Shown here: positions 11,941 to 22,979 of the stretch, in pieces | How the letters are laid out: each line of letters begins with the position of its first letter | Position numbering within the stretch: position 1 is the stretch's first letter | Source: Ehretia macrophylla | Lineage: Eukaryota > Streptophyta > Magnoliopsida > Boraginales > Ehretiaceae | Assembly: GCA_037974665.1 (NCBI GenBank) | Contig: CM075773.1 | Span: 64,138,763 to 64,202,762, forward strand | Length of the DNA: 64,000 nt | Direction: 5' to 3' | Translations under genes and position numbers: made by a program | The notes under the pieces: generated by a model | Database searches by the model: none | What the model saw: the letters and a program-made list of their open reading frames with translations, nothing else | What the model was told of the DNA's origin: nothing

Positions 11941-13038
11941 TGTAACGACCCAGCTAAGCGAATACCCCGCAGGGCAGAGGTACACCAACGACGTCACATA
12001 AGTTGATATTGTCCGCTTTGGAATACCCCGTACTTAACGTACGAGCGTGCCCTCACGGTTTTGTTCCCCACGTGGTACCACGTGAAAAGGCCTCATAGTG
12101 GTATCAGAGTACGCAGCTACAATATTGTCCGCTTTAGGGTGTCCCCTCACGATTTTGTTCCCGGCGCCAGCTAAGCGAATATGTGGCCACATTGGGTCCA
12201 ACGCAGAGGCACACTGCACGCTGGAAGGCCTCATAGTGGTATTAGAGTACGCAGCTACGATATTGTCCACTTTGGGGTATCCCCTCACGGTTTTGTTCCC
12301 AGCGCCAGCTAAGCGAATACGTGGCCACATTGGGTCCAACGCAGAGGCACACTGCACGCTGGAAGGCCTCAACTCGAATATAAGGGGACACTTCCCACTA
12401 TATATTCAATGGTCCCAGCTCGTAACCTTCCGATGTGGGATGAGGTCACCACATCCACCCCCCCTTAAGGAGGCCCAGCGCCCTCACGGCCGCTGGCACA
12501 AAGGTCGGCCCGCTCTGATACCACTTCTGTAACGACCTAGCTAAGCGAATACCCCGCAAGGCAGAGGCACACCAGCGACGTCACATAAGTTGATATTGTC
12601 CGCTTTAGAATACCACACACTTAACGTACGAGCGTGCCCTCACGGTTTTGTTCCCTACGTGTTACCACGTGAAAAGGCCTCATAGTGGTATCAGAGTACG
12701 TAGCTACGATATTGTTCGCTTTGGGGTGTCCCCTCACGGTTTTGTTCCCAGCGCCAGCTAAGCGAATACGTGGCCACATTGGATCCAACACAGAGGCACA
12801 CTACACGCTGGAAGGCCTCATAGTGGTATCAGAGTACACAGCTACGATATTGTCCGCTTTGGGGTGTCCCTTCAGGTTTTGTTCCCAGCGCCAGCTAAGC
12901 GAATACGTGGCCACATTGGGTCCAATGCAGAGGTACACTGCACGCTGGAAGCCTCAACTCGAATATAAGGGGACACTTCCCATTATATATTCAATGGTCC
13001 CAGCTCGTAATCTTTCGATGTGGGATGGAGTCACCACA
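11941..13038 (-). mobile_element. TRIM-like LTR element with two long LTRs and a 74-bp interior
   Basis: Two direct repeats of about 510 bp (11941-12453 and 12528-13038) begin TGTAACGACC and end TCACCACA on the plus strand. On the minus strand the 74-bp interior carries TGGTATCAGAGC, the initiator-tRNA primer site, four bases from the right LTR, and a G-rich tract against the left LTR. This sets the minus orientation. Flanks AAGAC and ATGTC sit where other copia copies read an unbroken AAGACGGTCC, so the 5-bp target duplication is plausible but has diverged. Each LTR holds an internal tandem duplication of 138 bp. It has no protein-coding capacity. Confidence 0.85.
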
Positions 13039-13661
13039 ATGTCGGTCCAACCACATTATATGAGGATCGATAATACGACATGCATTACTAAGATCAAATG
13101 TGATTACATACTTAGAAATGTAAAATTCAATGGTCAAAAGATCTATCACTACGACAAGATCGAAATGAAAGGGATAATATATTTGTGCTCTGTACTCTTT
13201 TTTCCTTCACCAAGGTTTTTTCCTACTGGGTTTTTCCTGGTAAGGTTTTAGTGAGACAGAACAAATACAAGCATGTCACACTAAAACTGTATTTGAGCAT
13301 GAAACTTAGAAGGGACGTGACATAAATGCTCATCAAATTCAAAGTCAAGCAAAAGTGTTACAGGATATATAGAAGCATTGCTAACGATGAGCTAGATATT
13401 AAGATTGACATGTGTTGACTTTGTAATCATTATTGATGTGTCCACATGAGGGGGAACCTTATACGAACTGTACTCTTTTTTCCTTCACACAGGTTTTGTC
13501 CTACTGGGTTTTCTTGACAAAGTTTTTACTAAGACAGTATAAAAGGTATATATAAAGAATATTATACTCTTTTTCCTTCGTCAAGTTTTCATCCCATTGG
13601 GTTTTACTTGACAAAGGTTTTAACGAGCCATGTTCTTGAAAGATGAATATCCAAGAGGGAG

Positions 13662-13971
13662 TGTTATAAAACATTATTGGTGGATATTCCATCACATGGT
13701 TAAAGAGATCTTCAAATGAGAAAAAGTCAAGACAGTGAGATGTAAAGTTTTCTTTATGGATAAAGTTGAAAGACATTATGATAACTGCACATGATGATGT
13801 TTTAAATGGGAATGATGTCATAGATGACATAATCAATGTATTGTTTTACTTATAAATAAGAAGATTATGTGAAATGAATGTACACAAGAAATCCTACTAA
13901 TAATACTCTTATTCTTCTTCTAGCTATTGTATTTCTTCTATTATTTTTTGACTGTCTTTGTAATTATTTAC
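13662..13971 (+). mobile_element. 3' LTR of copia copy 2
   Basis: 310 bp with TG..CA ends (TGTTATAAAACATT to TAATTATTTACA), preceded by AAGAGGGAG, the purine-rich tract. It carries a TTATAAATAAG promoter-like box near 13849. Its last 14 bases overlap the end of the opposite-facing LTR of copy 3. Confidence 0.78.
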
Positions 13972-16900
13972 AGAAAGAATGAAGAGAATGTATAGAAGAA
14001 AATTATAATTAATTCATACAAATGTGTATATTTCTCTAATTCTAATTTCTCTATTTATAGAATTACAAAGCTTCAATAGTTACATTATCTTCCATCTTAA
14101 ACATGATAATACTTCCTCATGATGATGTCTTCCAACTTCATCCATAAAAGAGGGCTTTACACCTCATTCCTCGATTTTCTAATTTGAAGATTCACTCAAC
14201 AAAGGGATGAAATATTCACCTAGCAATGTTTCATAATACTCTCCCTTGGATATTCATCTTTTAAGAATATGCTTCGTTAAAACCTTGTCAAGAAAAACCC
14301 AATGGGATAAAAACTTGATGAAGAAAAAAAAGTACAATAATCTTTGTATACGCTTCTTGTACTACCTCATTAAAACCTTATTAGGAAAACCCAGTAGGAC
14401 AAAACCTATGCAAAGGAAAAAGAGCACAGTTTGTATAAGGTTCCCCTTCATATGGACATATCAATAATGATCACAAAGTCAACACATCTCTTGTTAGCTT
14501 GCTCATCGTTGGCAATGCTTTTGTGGATCCTATAACGTTTTGCTTGACTTTAAATTTGATGAGAATTTATGTCACGTCCCTTTTAAGTTTCATGCTCAAA
14601 TAGAGTTTTAGTGTGACATGCTTGTATTTGTTCTGCCTCGTTAAAACTTTACCAGGAAAAATCCAATGGGAAAAAAAACTTTGGTGAAGGAAACAAAGTA
14701 CAGAGCACAAATACATTCTCCCCCTCATTTCGATCTTGTCATAGTGATTGATCTTTTGAGCGTTGAATTTTACATTTCTAACCATTTAATCACATTTGAT
14801 CTGTGTAATGCATGTCATATTATCTATCTTCATATAATGTGGTTGGACCGTCTTCGTTAGAGGATAACCCATAGGATTGCTGAACATGTTAAATGACGGA
14901 TCTCAACTATACATATTCTCGACACAATTGAAGACATACCCTGTCTATATAACCTTGTCTTTCGGGAGTCAAATAGATAGTCAATATATGCTTAATCAAC
15001 TAATGTTGATTTTGATCTTTTGTGAGTAAAATTAACTCATGTATGATATTTCATAGAGATTTTCCTATGTGTTTAATTTCATTCTAATGCCTGCAAATCA
15101 AAATTGTAATTTAAATAAACCAATAAAAAAATATATATGGCTTTGTATCATTAGAAATATACGTTAGTGCACCAACATTTCTATGTAAAGAATAAATTCT
15201 ACAATATATAATCTATGCTTTGTATCATTAGAAATATACGTTAGTGCACCAACATTTCTATGTAAAGAATAAATTCTACAATATATAATCTATGCACATG
15301 ATATATGAAAGATACATCAAATTCTTTCATAATGTTTTCATTGATACAAAGATCTTTGTAATCAAATATATTTCTCGAGATTTTTATTCATATGCTTCAG
15401 GCATATATAGTCATTTCAGGACTTCGATATAAATATTATTATCACGTGAATATATGTTTCAAGCATATTGAGTCTTTCCAAGACTTTGATATAAATATCA
15501 GTATCACATGAATATATTCTTCAAGCATATAGAGTCTTTCAAAATTTTAAAATTTATTATGTGATTTATATGGGTAAAATATGACCATCCTCATAAGACG
15601 CATATAAAGTCATTTTTCAAAATTACCAGGCTAATATCAATGTAATTTTTCTAGAGAATATAGACCAAAGTCTAATCACACAGCGTACTAACTCATTCAT
15701 TGTTTGTCTTTAAACAATTTAAGGGAAAACCAACTATTACGATTAGTTCCTTGTAATTTCATTTCTCATTCATTTCTCATGATGATGTGGGATTGTATTT
15801 TCATAATACAATGCTCCCTCTCAATCCCTGTGAGACCCGAGCACGAACTAATGTGCATTTATCTATTTTAATTGGCATTTGAAATAATATGTGCATTTAA
15901 TTACCTATTCTATCATTTGAATCTACTTGTGCATTTGATTTTGCATTCAACTTGAATTTGGTTTGGCATTTGACTAACATTTGACCTATACTTATATACA
16001 CTACACAATACATACATATATACATATAAAACATAGGTGATATTTTGCTAAGTCTACCATCATTGACCATTATTTACATTATATACAAAACAAAACAACA
16101 CCAAAATAAGAGGTCAAAGTCGACCAAGCCAAAGAAAAAGAGCAAGAGAGAAACGTGAGGAAGAAAGAAAGAAGAAGAAGAAAGAAAAGTAAGAAAGAAG
16201 AAAAAGGAAGAAGAAAAGAGAAGAAACTGGGTGGTTTTGGCTCAAGTTCTTACTTTGTTTGTGCATATCTTCAAGTTTAGGTGAGGGATTTATGTTTAGT
16301 GCATGTATATTATTATATGATGCTAGTGGTAAGTTTGCTATGTCTAGTTAATTGATAGAATATGCCATGGTAAGCATGTTAAACTAGTGGTAGTGTGCAA
16401 GAAATGAAGTATATGTTGTATGACTTGAGTAGCTAAAGCCTTGTGTGTATTTGAAGTTGATTGCTAAAGATTTGATGAAGAGATTGAAAGTGTAAAAAAT
16501 GTGTATGATCAAAGGCTTGAGAGCATGTCCTAGGCTTAACAAGGGAACTACATGAAATTATATGCAAAGAAATGCAAGTAACTAGAGTTAAAAGAAGTGT
16601 TCATGCATAGTTAAGTTCTGGACAGATTTGCGCAATTGAAATGCAAGGGTTATTTGATATAGTAAACGTTGTTGAAATTGACTAAATTTTTTATATGTTG
16701 TGCCCAAGACCTTGAAGAACTCATGCTATTTGTACAAGCTCTAATTATGTCGTTAAGGTATGTTTATAAAGCCAAAATAGTAAGCTTTTGATTAACCCGT
16801 AGGTATAGGGCAATTTGCACAGTTGAATTCTAGCGACCGTAATTTGATGAATATAGCTCCAAATTAAGATCCATTTGAGGCTAAACCCATCTACACTTAA

Positions 16901-19430
16901 TGAACTTCATGTCCATACAGTTTCATAGGTTTTAGAGATCGTTAAGATTGGTAACTGAATCAGTAAAGTTAAGCATGTATAATCCAGAATTTCAGCTTAT
17001 ATCATCAAGTGTTTATGTTGTGTTAACGGTTGAATTCTAGATGAATGATAGTTGTTTGATGAAATTAAGGTATATGTAAGTGAAACAAAGACATGTCATG
17101 TGTAATGAATGTTTGCTATAACCAATAATGTACAAGAATGCATGCATAATCACTTCCCTTTAAAGTTATTCATGAGTTGACAGTTGTTATCTTGATGAAT
17201 GTGTTGTAGAGAATGAATGTGTTGTTAGTGTTTAATGTGGTTGAGAGATGATCTACTTCGTTGATCTTCCTACTTGATGCACATGTGTGAATGTGTTTGA
17301 TGTTATGTGATGCAAAGCATTAGGTAGATACCCTTATGCGATAGGTTGCAACCTTTAGTGCGTCATGGTAGCGTCGTGTCGTGCTGGACAGCATAGGACT
17401 TGTCAGTAATTGCACGACTACCATCTACTATTCCTTCTCTTTTGTGATTAGGCCATAGATTTGTGTACATTCGTAGTGCACTAACAGGAGAGATAAGTGT
17501 ATGAGATAAGTTCGTGAGAAAGTTACAAGTGTCGACATCAACAAGTGCTCCAAAGTGGTATCCTTCTAATGTGTTGTCTAGTGTGAATGTTTCAAAGTTA
17601 TTAAGTGAATGTGAATGCTTGGTTATAAATGTGATATGTTGTTTCTTATGTGTTTCAAATGGTTTTCAGGTTAAAGCATACAAAACTTCCTTTTACCCTC
17701 TCTCACCGAGCCTGTTTAGCTCACTCATCTTTAATGCATGTTACAGGTATGCTTGGTGTTGACTATGCGCACAAAGAAGCGGTTAATGAGCCGAGAATGT
17801 CACTTATGTATGATATGTCCTATTGATGAAAATAATGTTGTTAGTTGTTTAGATTTATTGTTTAGAAGCTTTTGAAGTTCATGTAATGTATACTTGATAA
17901 CTTGTCTTTATTTAAGTCTAGTTGTTTTCATGTATATATGGTTGGTCGTGTTCAATCGTGATTACAACTAACTAGTTTTATGTCTTAGCGCCTGTTTATA
18001 CTCAAGAAAGCTTTAGCTTTGAAAGAGTTGTTTACTTTTGCCAACCGAATGAGTGTATGATTAGTATATTCCGCAAGAGATATGTTGAAATGTTATTTAT
18101 ATGATGCTGGCCTTTGAGAATGAATGCCATGTTTTGTGGTGTCTTATGAGCTGTTCATATTCCAAGCGTTATAATGCCCGTGTGTCATTGCGTCTTGAGT
18201 TTGGTTCCCAATGGACCGGGTTTTGGGTGTGACAATCCCATCAACATATTTCATGTGTAGTTATTTTCTTCCTGGATTGCGTCTCCTCTATTATTTTGGC
18301 CAATTATTTATTTGTCGACAGTAGTGAATGAACTTGAATTCAAGACCCTCGATTTCTATGATAAAATCAGTAGCTACTGCATTTTCAAAAATTTGATCAT
18401 GATCAATTTCTCTTTCAGTTCCATTTTTTTCTAAGAGAATATAACCGAGTGAGATCTCTTTATTCTCAATACTTTCAATATTCACATCATATTCAGGTAT
18501 TTGATGCTCTCTTAGAATAATATTTCTCAGTTTGATTTTCAACTCCTTATCCTGATATCTTCAGGATATCAAATAATTTAAAAATGCCAACTCGCATATT
18601 TTACTCCTTTATCTTTGGATCCGATATGTCTACCATACTTCTGGCGTGCAATAAAATATCAATTCCATCAATGATCCAACATATATATAATATTTATCGG
18701 TGTTTTAAATGATAAATTCTCAGTTTTCTTTATAGATCCATCTTTATGCGCTTGTAGGGGAGCAATTGAAACATATATTGCGCAAAACATCCTTAGATGG
18801 TCTTTGAATAATTGGGAGTATATAATTCAATCAGTTGGCTTTGTTTGCATAAACATTGCAAGGTTTTGAAGAAGGATTCCGCTAAACCATTTTGTGTATA
18901 TGTGTGAGTCACATAATGCTCAACACCAATCTCAATTGACATACAATAATCATCAAATGATTGAGATGTAAATACTCCTTCATAATCAAGATGAATTCTC
19001 TTGATTGTATAATTCAAGAATATTTTATGTAATCGAATTATGTATTTAAAAACTCTTGCAAATGCCACATATCATGTGAAAAATTCATTTGACAATAGAA
19101 TCATTTGATTTTTTAGTAAGTACTACAATTTTCAATAATCCCTTTTTTTTAAATATATATATATATATATATATCATCATTGTGCTTGGATGTTTAAGGC
19201 AATCATGCCAAAGCATAAACTCTTTGGATCTAATATCTTCTGGTTTATTAATGGGTGTTCATAGGAATTTTTCGATAATTCATCTCTTATTATCGTTACA
19301 CTCATATAAGTGATCACATAAATACAAAAAAAATACTTGGATCACTATATCTTTATTCAATTACTCATATATTTGTATGATAAAACCTAGAAGACTAAGC
19401 AGTGACATAATAATAGCTATTCTAAAGCAT
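13958..19430 (-). mobile_element. Broken Ty1/copia derivative, copy 3 of 5 (minus), split by a solo LTR
   Basis: The LTR lies at about 13958-14238, followed to the right (reading 3' to 5' of the element) by the tail repeats, RNase H pieces (14567-14985), the AT-rich block with the TGCTTCAAGCA repeats (15380-15540), the linker (18291-18542, ending at the conserved NNWPK) and integrase (18793-19068, with the conserved TQNGLAES motif), then GAG-pre-integrase remnants up to about 19430. The solo LTR 15829-18234 sits inside it. This is the best-preserved integrase piece in the cluster, but the element is broken many times. Confidence 0.78.
15829..18234. mobile_element. Solo LTR of a Ty3/gypsy element, 2.4 kb
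   Basis: Begins TGTGAGACCCGAGCACG and ends GGGTTTTGGGTGTGACA, the TG..CA form and end motifs typical of long LTRs of chromovirus (Tekay/Del-like) elements. Perfect 5-bp target duplications ATCCC flank it (15824-15828 and 18235-18239). Copia sequence runs straight on at both sides, and the empty site is visible at about 5022-5035. There is no primer site, gag or pol, so it is the product of LTR-LTR recombination. A purine-rich tract (16139-16222) lies inside. The clade is inferred from the ends only. Confidence 0.88.
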
Positions 19431-19582
19431 TCGACCATGAGAAGTAAACATTCAATAGCTATAATCGCCACGATAAATGCATCCATTACTAAAATTTTCA
19501 CTTTCATTTCTTTGTGTATGTTTTTTTTTTTTCACGGTGTTGAAGGTGAGGGAGATGATGAGAGAAAGATGATGGAAAAGTG

Positions 19583-21762
19583 AAGAGTGCGACAACATGA
19601 GGAAGAGAAAGAATAAAACGGGTATTAAGTCAAACCCTAATTTCTTGGTCAATGCCCCGTCAAAATGAGGTACGTGTCTTTTTTGCGATCCACATAACAT
19701 CTAGACACATTTAATAAATTCAGCATATTACAACTCAAGTACGTAGCTCGCAAATCATGGTGAATCAACCATTATTATATTGAACATCATCATTGTCATC
19801 TTTAATTTTTGTCTACCATCTTTTGTTCACTTTTCTTTCTTTTCTTTTGTCACCTTTCTTTAATTTTGACCATCATAGAAAAAATGCAACCTCTATTTAT
19901 AGAATTACAAAGTTCACTGATGATATCAATCGAGACATCATCCTCCATTTTGAGACATCATTATGTGAATGTATTATAATGTCTTCCACTTCATTGATGG
20001 AATATCCACTTAACAATGTTTCAAACACTCTCTCTTGGATATTTATCCTTTTAAAAATATGCCTCGCTAAAACCTTGTCAAGAAACATTCAATGAGATAA
20101 AAACCTGACGAAAGAAAAAGAGTATAATATTCTTTGTATATGCTTTTTGTACTACCTCATTAAAATCTTGCCAGGAAAACCCAGTAGGACAAAACATGTG
20201 TGAAGGAAAAAGAGTACAGTTCGTATAAGGCTTCCTCTCATGTAGACATATCAATAATGCTCACAAAGTCAACACAAGTCAATCTTGGTAAATAGCTCAT
20301 TGTTGACAATACTTTTGTGGATCCTGTAATGTTTTTCTTGACTTTGAATTTGATGAGTATTTATGTCATGCCCCTTTTAAGTTTAATGCTCAAATAGAGT
20401 TTCAGTGTGACATGCTTGTATTTGTTCTGTCTCGCTAAAACCTTACCAGGAAAAACCCAGTAGAAAAAAACCTTGGTGAATGAAAAAGAGTATAGGGCAC
20501 AAATACATTCTCCTCCTCATTTCAATCTTGTCATAGCGATAGATCTTTTGGGTGTCGAGTTTCACATTTCTAACCATGTAATCATATTTGATCTGAGTAA
20601 TGCATGTCATATTATCTATCTTCATATAATGTGGTTGGACCATCTTCGTTAAGGGATAACCCATTGGATTGCTGAACATGTTGAATAATGGATCTCAACT
20701 ATATACATTCTTGAAACAATTGAAGATATGTCCTGTCTGTGACCTTGTCTTTCGGGAGTCAAATAGATAGCTTAATCAACTAATGTTGATTTGGATCTTT
20801 TGTGAGTAAAATGAACCCATATATGATGTTTCATAGAGATTTTCCATATGTGTTTAATTTCATTCTAATGTCTTCAAATCAAAGCTTCAATTTAAATAAA
20901 CCAATAAAGAAAATATATGGCCTTGTATCATTAGCAATATGTTAGTGCACCAACATTTTCTATGTAAATAATAAATTCTACAATATATAATTTATGCCAC
21001 ATGATATATAAATGATACATCAAATTCTTTCATAATGTTTTCATTGATACATAGATTTTTGTAATCAAATACATTTATCGAGATTTTTATTCAGATGCTT
21101 CAAGCATATATAGTCTTTTCTAGACTTCAATATAAATATTATTATCACGTGAATATATGTTTCAAGCATATACAGTCTTCCAAAACTTCAATATTATCAT
21201 GTAATTTATATGGGTAAAATATTACCATCCTCATAAGACGCATATAAAGTCATTTTTTAAAATTACCAGGCTAATATCAATGTCATTTTCCCGGAGAATA
21301 TAGACCAAGGTCTAATCACACAGCATACTAACCCATTCCTTGTTTGCCTTTAAATAATTTAAGGGAAATCCAACTATTATGATTAATTCCTTGTAATTTC
21401 ATTTCTCAAGGGATTGTCTTCATAATATAATGTTCCCCCCTCAATCCCTTCAACATATTTCATGTGCATTTATTTTCTACTTGGATTGCATATCTTTTAT
21501 TATTTTGGCCAATCATTTATTATTTTCTACTGCATTTTCTAAAATTTGATCATGATCAATTTCTCTTTTCGGTTCTATTCTTTTTTCAGGAGTAATTTAA
21601 CTGAGTGAGATCTCTTTATTCTCAATACTTTCAATATTCACATCATATTCAGGTACCTGATACTATCTCAAAGTAATATTTATCAGTTTGATTTCGACTC
21701 CTTATCTTGACATCCTCATGATGTCAAACAATTTAAAAATGCCAACTCGCATATTTTGCTAT
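19583..21762 (-). mobile_element. Broken Ty1/copia derivative, copy 4 of 5 (minus), left arm of a second inverted repeat
   Basis: From left to right: about 300 bp of non-copia sequence shared with copy 5, an LTR part ending at 20027 (TGTTTGAAACATTG on the minus strand), tail repeats (20040-20500), RNase H pieces (20443-20770), the AT-rich repeat block (21090-21190) and the linker region to 21762. The reverse complement is 23635-25870, with about 6 differences in 113 bases around 19905-20020. Both arms share the same join between LTR and foreign DNA. Broken; not coding. Confidence 0.75.
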
Positions 21763-22979
21763 GTTATCATTTCCTAGAATTATTGTTAATTCATTCTATC
21801 ACTATAGTATCTGAATAAAGAAGCGATATTAATCAGTGGCTGATAAATGAAGGAGATATGTCTTGCTTGATCATGTTTTATGGGTGTTATCTGTTTGCTT
21901 TTGTTCCTCAATGAGGTTTAATTACATGACAATATAACGTCGGTTGCTTGGTCGAGTCATTATTATATCATACATATTATATTACCAAATGTATATCCGT
22001 GACTTTGCCTTTATGAGTGCTTACAAACTTTTATTACTCAAAAAAGTTTGAGTTGGGCTAAGTAGTCACGATATTAGTATTTATTATTTATGGTAGTGTT
22101 CTTATTCTAGTATCTCTTATCATTTTATTGCTTCTCATAGATACTTGAAGGATCTGTTAACAAGAGTTCTCCATTAAAATAAAATAAAAATAAAAATAAT
22201 AACTGGTATTATTTTACTTGCTATAGTAGTAATTTTTGTAATGGAGCCCCTGGTGAAAAAAAGGGGATGGTATTGCACGTAGTAATAAATAACAAAGTAT
22301 ACATATACATAAGTATGCAATACTAAAGAACTTAGATCGGTGATTCAGGTTTGAGCTTGATAAAAACATGATATTTTATCAAAATAAAGATTTAAATAAT
22401 CCTAAACAAGTATTACATTTGATTACAATTCCAATATTACATCAGGATCATAAAACAAAATACACCGAACATTACCTCTGCACTAGGCTTCACTATTCTC
22501 TCAACTGAGAATATGTCCGATCTTGATCAAAAGATAAGCCAGGCATAAAAGAATGATGCAAGCACACTCAACAATTATCACAGCTCTGGCAAATTCATCA
22601 TCTAATTGTTGATTCGTAGATATTTTTTTATGAGGTAGAATTGAGAGAAATTTTGGAAGGGAGAATGACGGAGTGCGGCAGGTGAGTAAAGGAAAATATG
22701 TGAAATGAGAGAAGAAAGAGAAACATTAGGGTTAAAAAAACCCTATGCACAGATCTACTGCGACTGGGAACAATTGCAAACAATACATTGTATCCTAGTA
22801 ATTTGATAAGGCATTTGCTATGTTTTCAATATAGTATGGGTATAATAATGGAAAGAGGAATTATTGAAAATTCCTATAGATACCCATAAAGAAATAAGAG
22901 ATTATTTTGTTAAGTGAATATGTTCTTACTGTGACAATATTGAGTCACCTATATTACTAATATGAATTCAAGGGGATAT
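21763..22979. other. Spacer of the second inverted repeat
   Basis: AT-rich single-copy-looking DNA with no gene. A short stretch at 22620-22745 (purine-rich, then AGGGTTAAAAAAACCC) resembles the module at 6760-6860 and 19560-19650. Confidence 0.45.

Larger units (their letters stand above)
8743..13971 (+). mobile_element. Broken Ty1/copia derivative, copy 2 of 5 (plus), right arm of the giant inverted repeat
   Basis: Reverse complement of copy 1. Plus-strand order: GAG-pre-integrase (about 8880-9140), a foreign insert of about 900 bp, integrase remnant (about 10060-10330), integrase-RT linker (about 10630-11020), the AT-rich block with three about 60-bp direct repeats centred on TGCTTGAAGCA (11350-11490), RNase H pieces (about 11825-13140, split by the TRIM-like insertion), three copies of a tail repeat (13193, 13467, 13566) and the 3' LTR (13662-13971). 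No RT and no 5' LTR were recognised. Around 9040-9140 it differs from arm 1 at about 3 of 100 bases. Many breaks. Confidence 0.8.

Noticed and set aside
12034-13251. Open frames of 110-190 codons on both strands with internal protein repeats
   Set aside because: They are read-through of the TRIM-like LTRs and their 138-bp duplication. The frames exist on both strands and repeat with the LTR, so they are not genes.
17514-17762. 82-codon frame inside the 2.4-kb solo LTR
   Set aside because: It lies in LTR sequence and has no domain. Long LTRs often contain chance frames.
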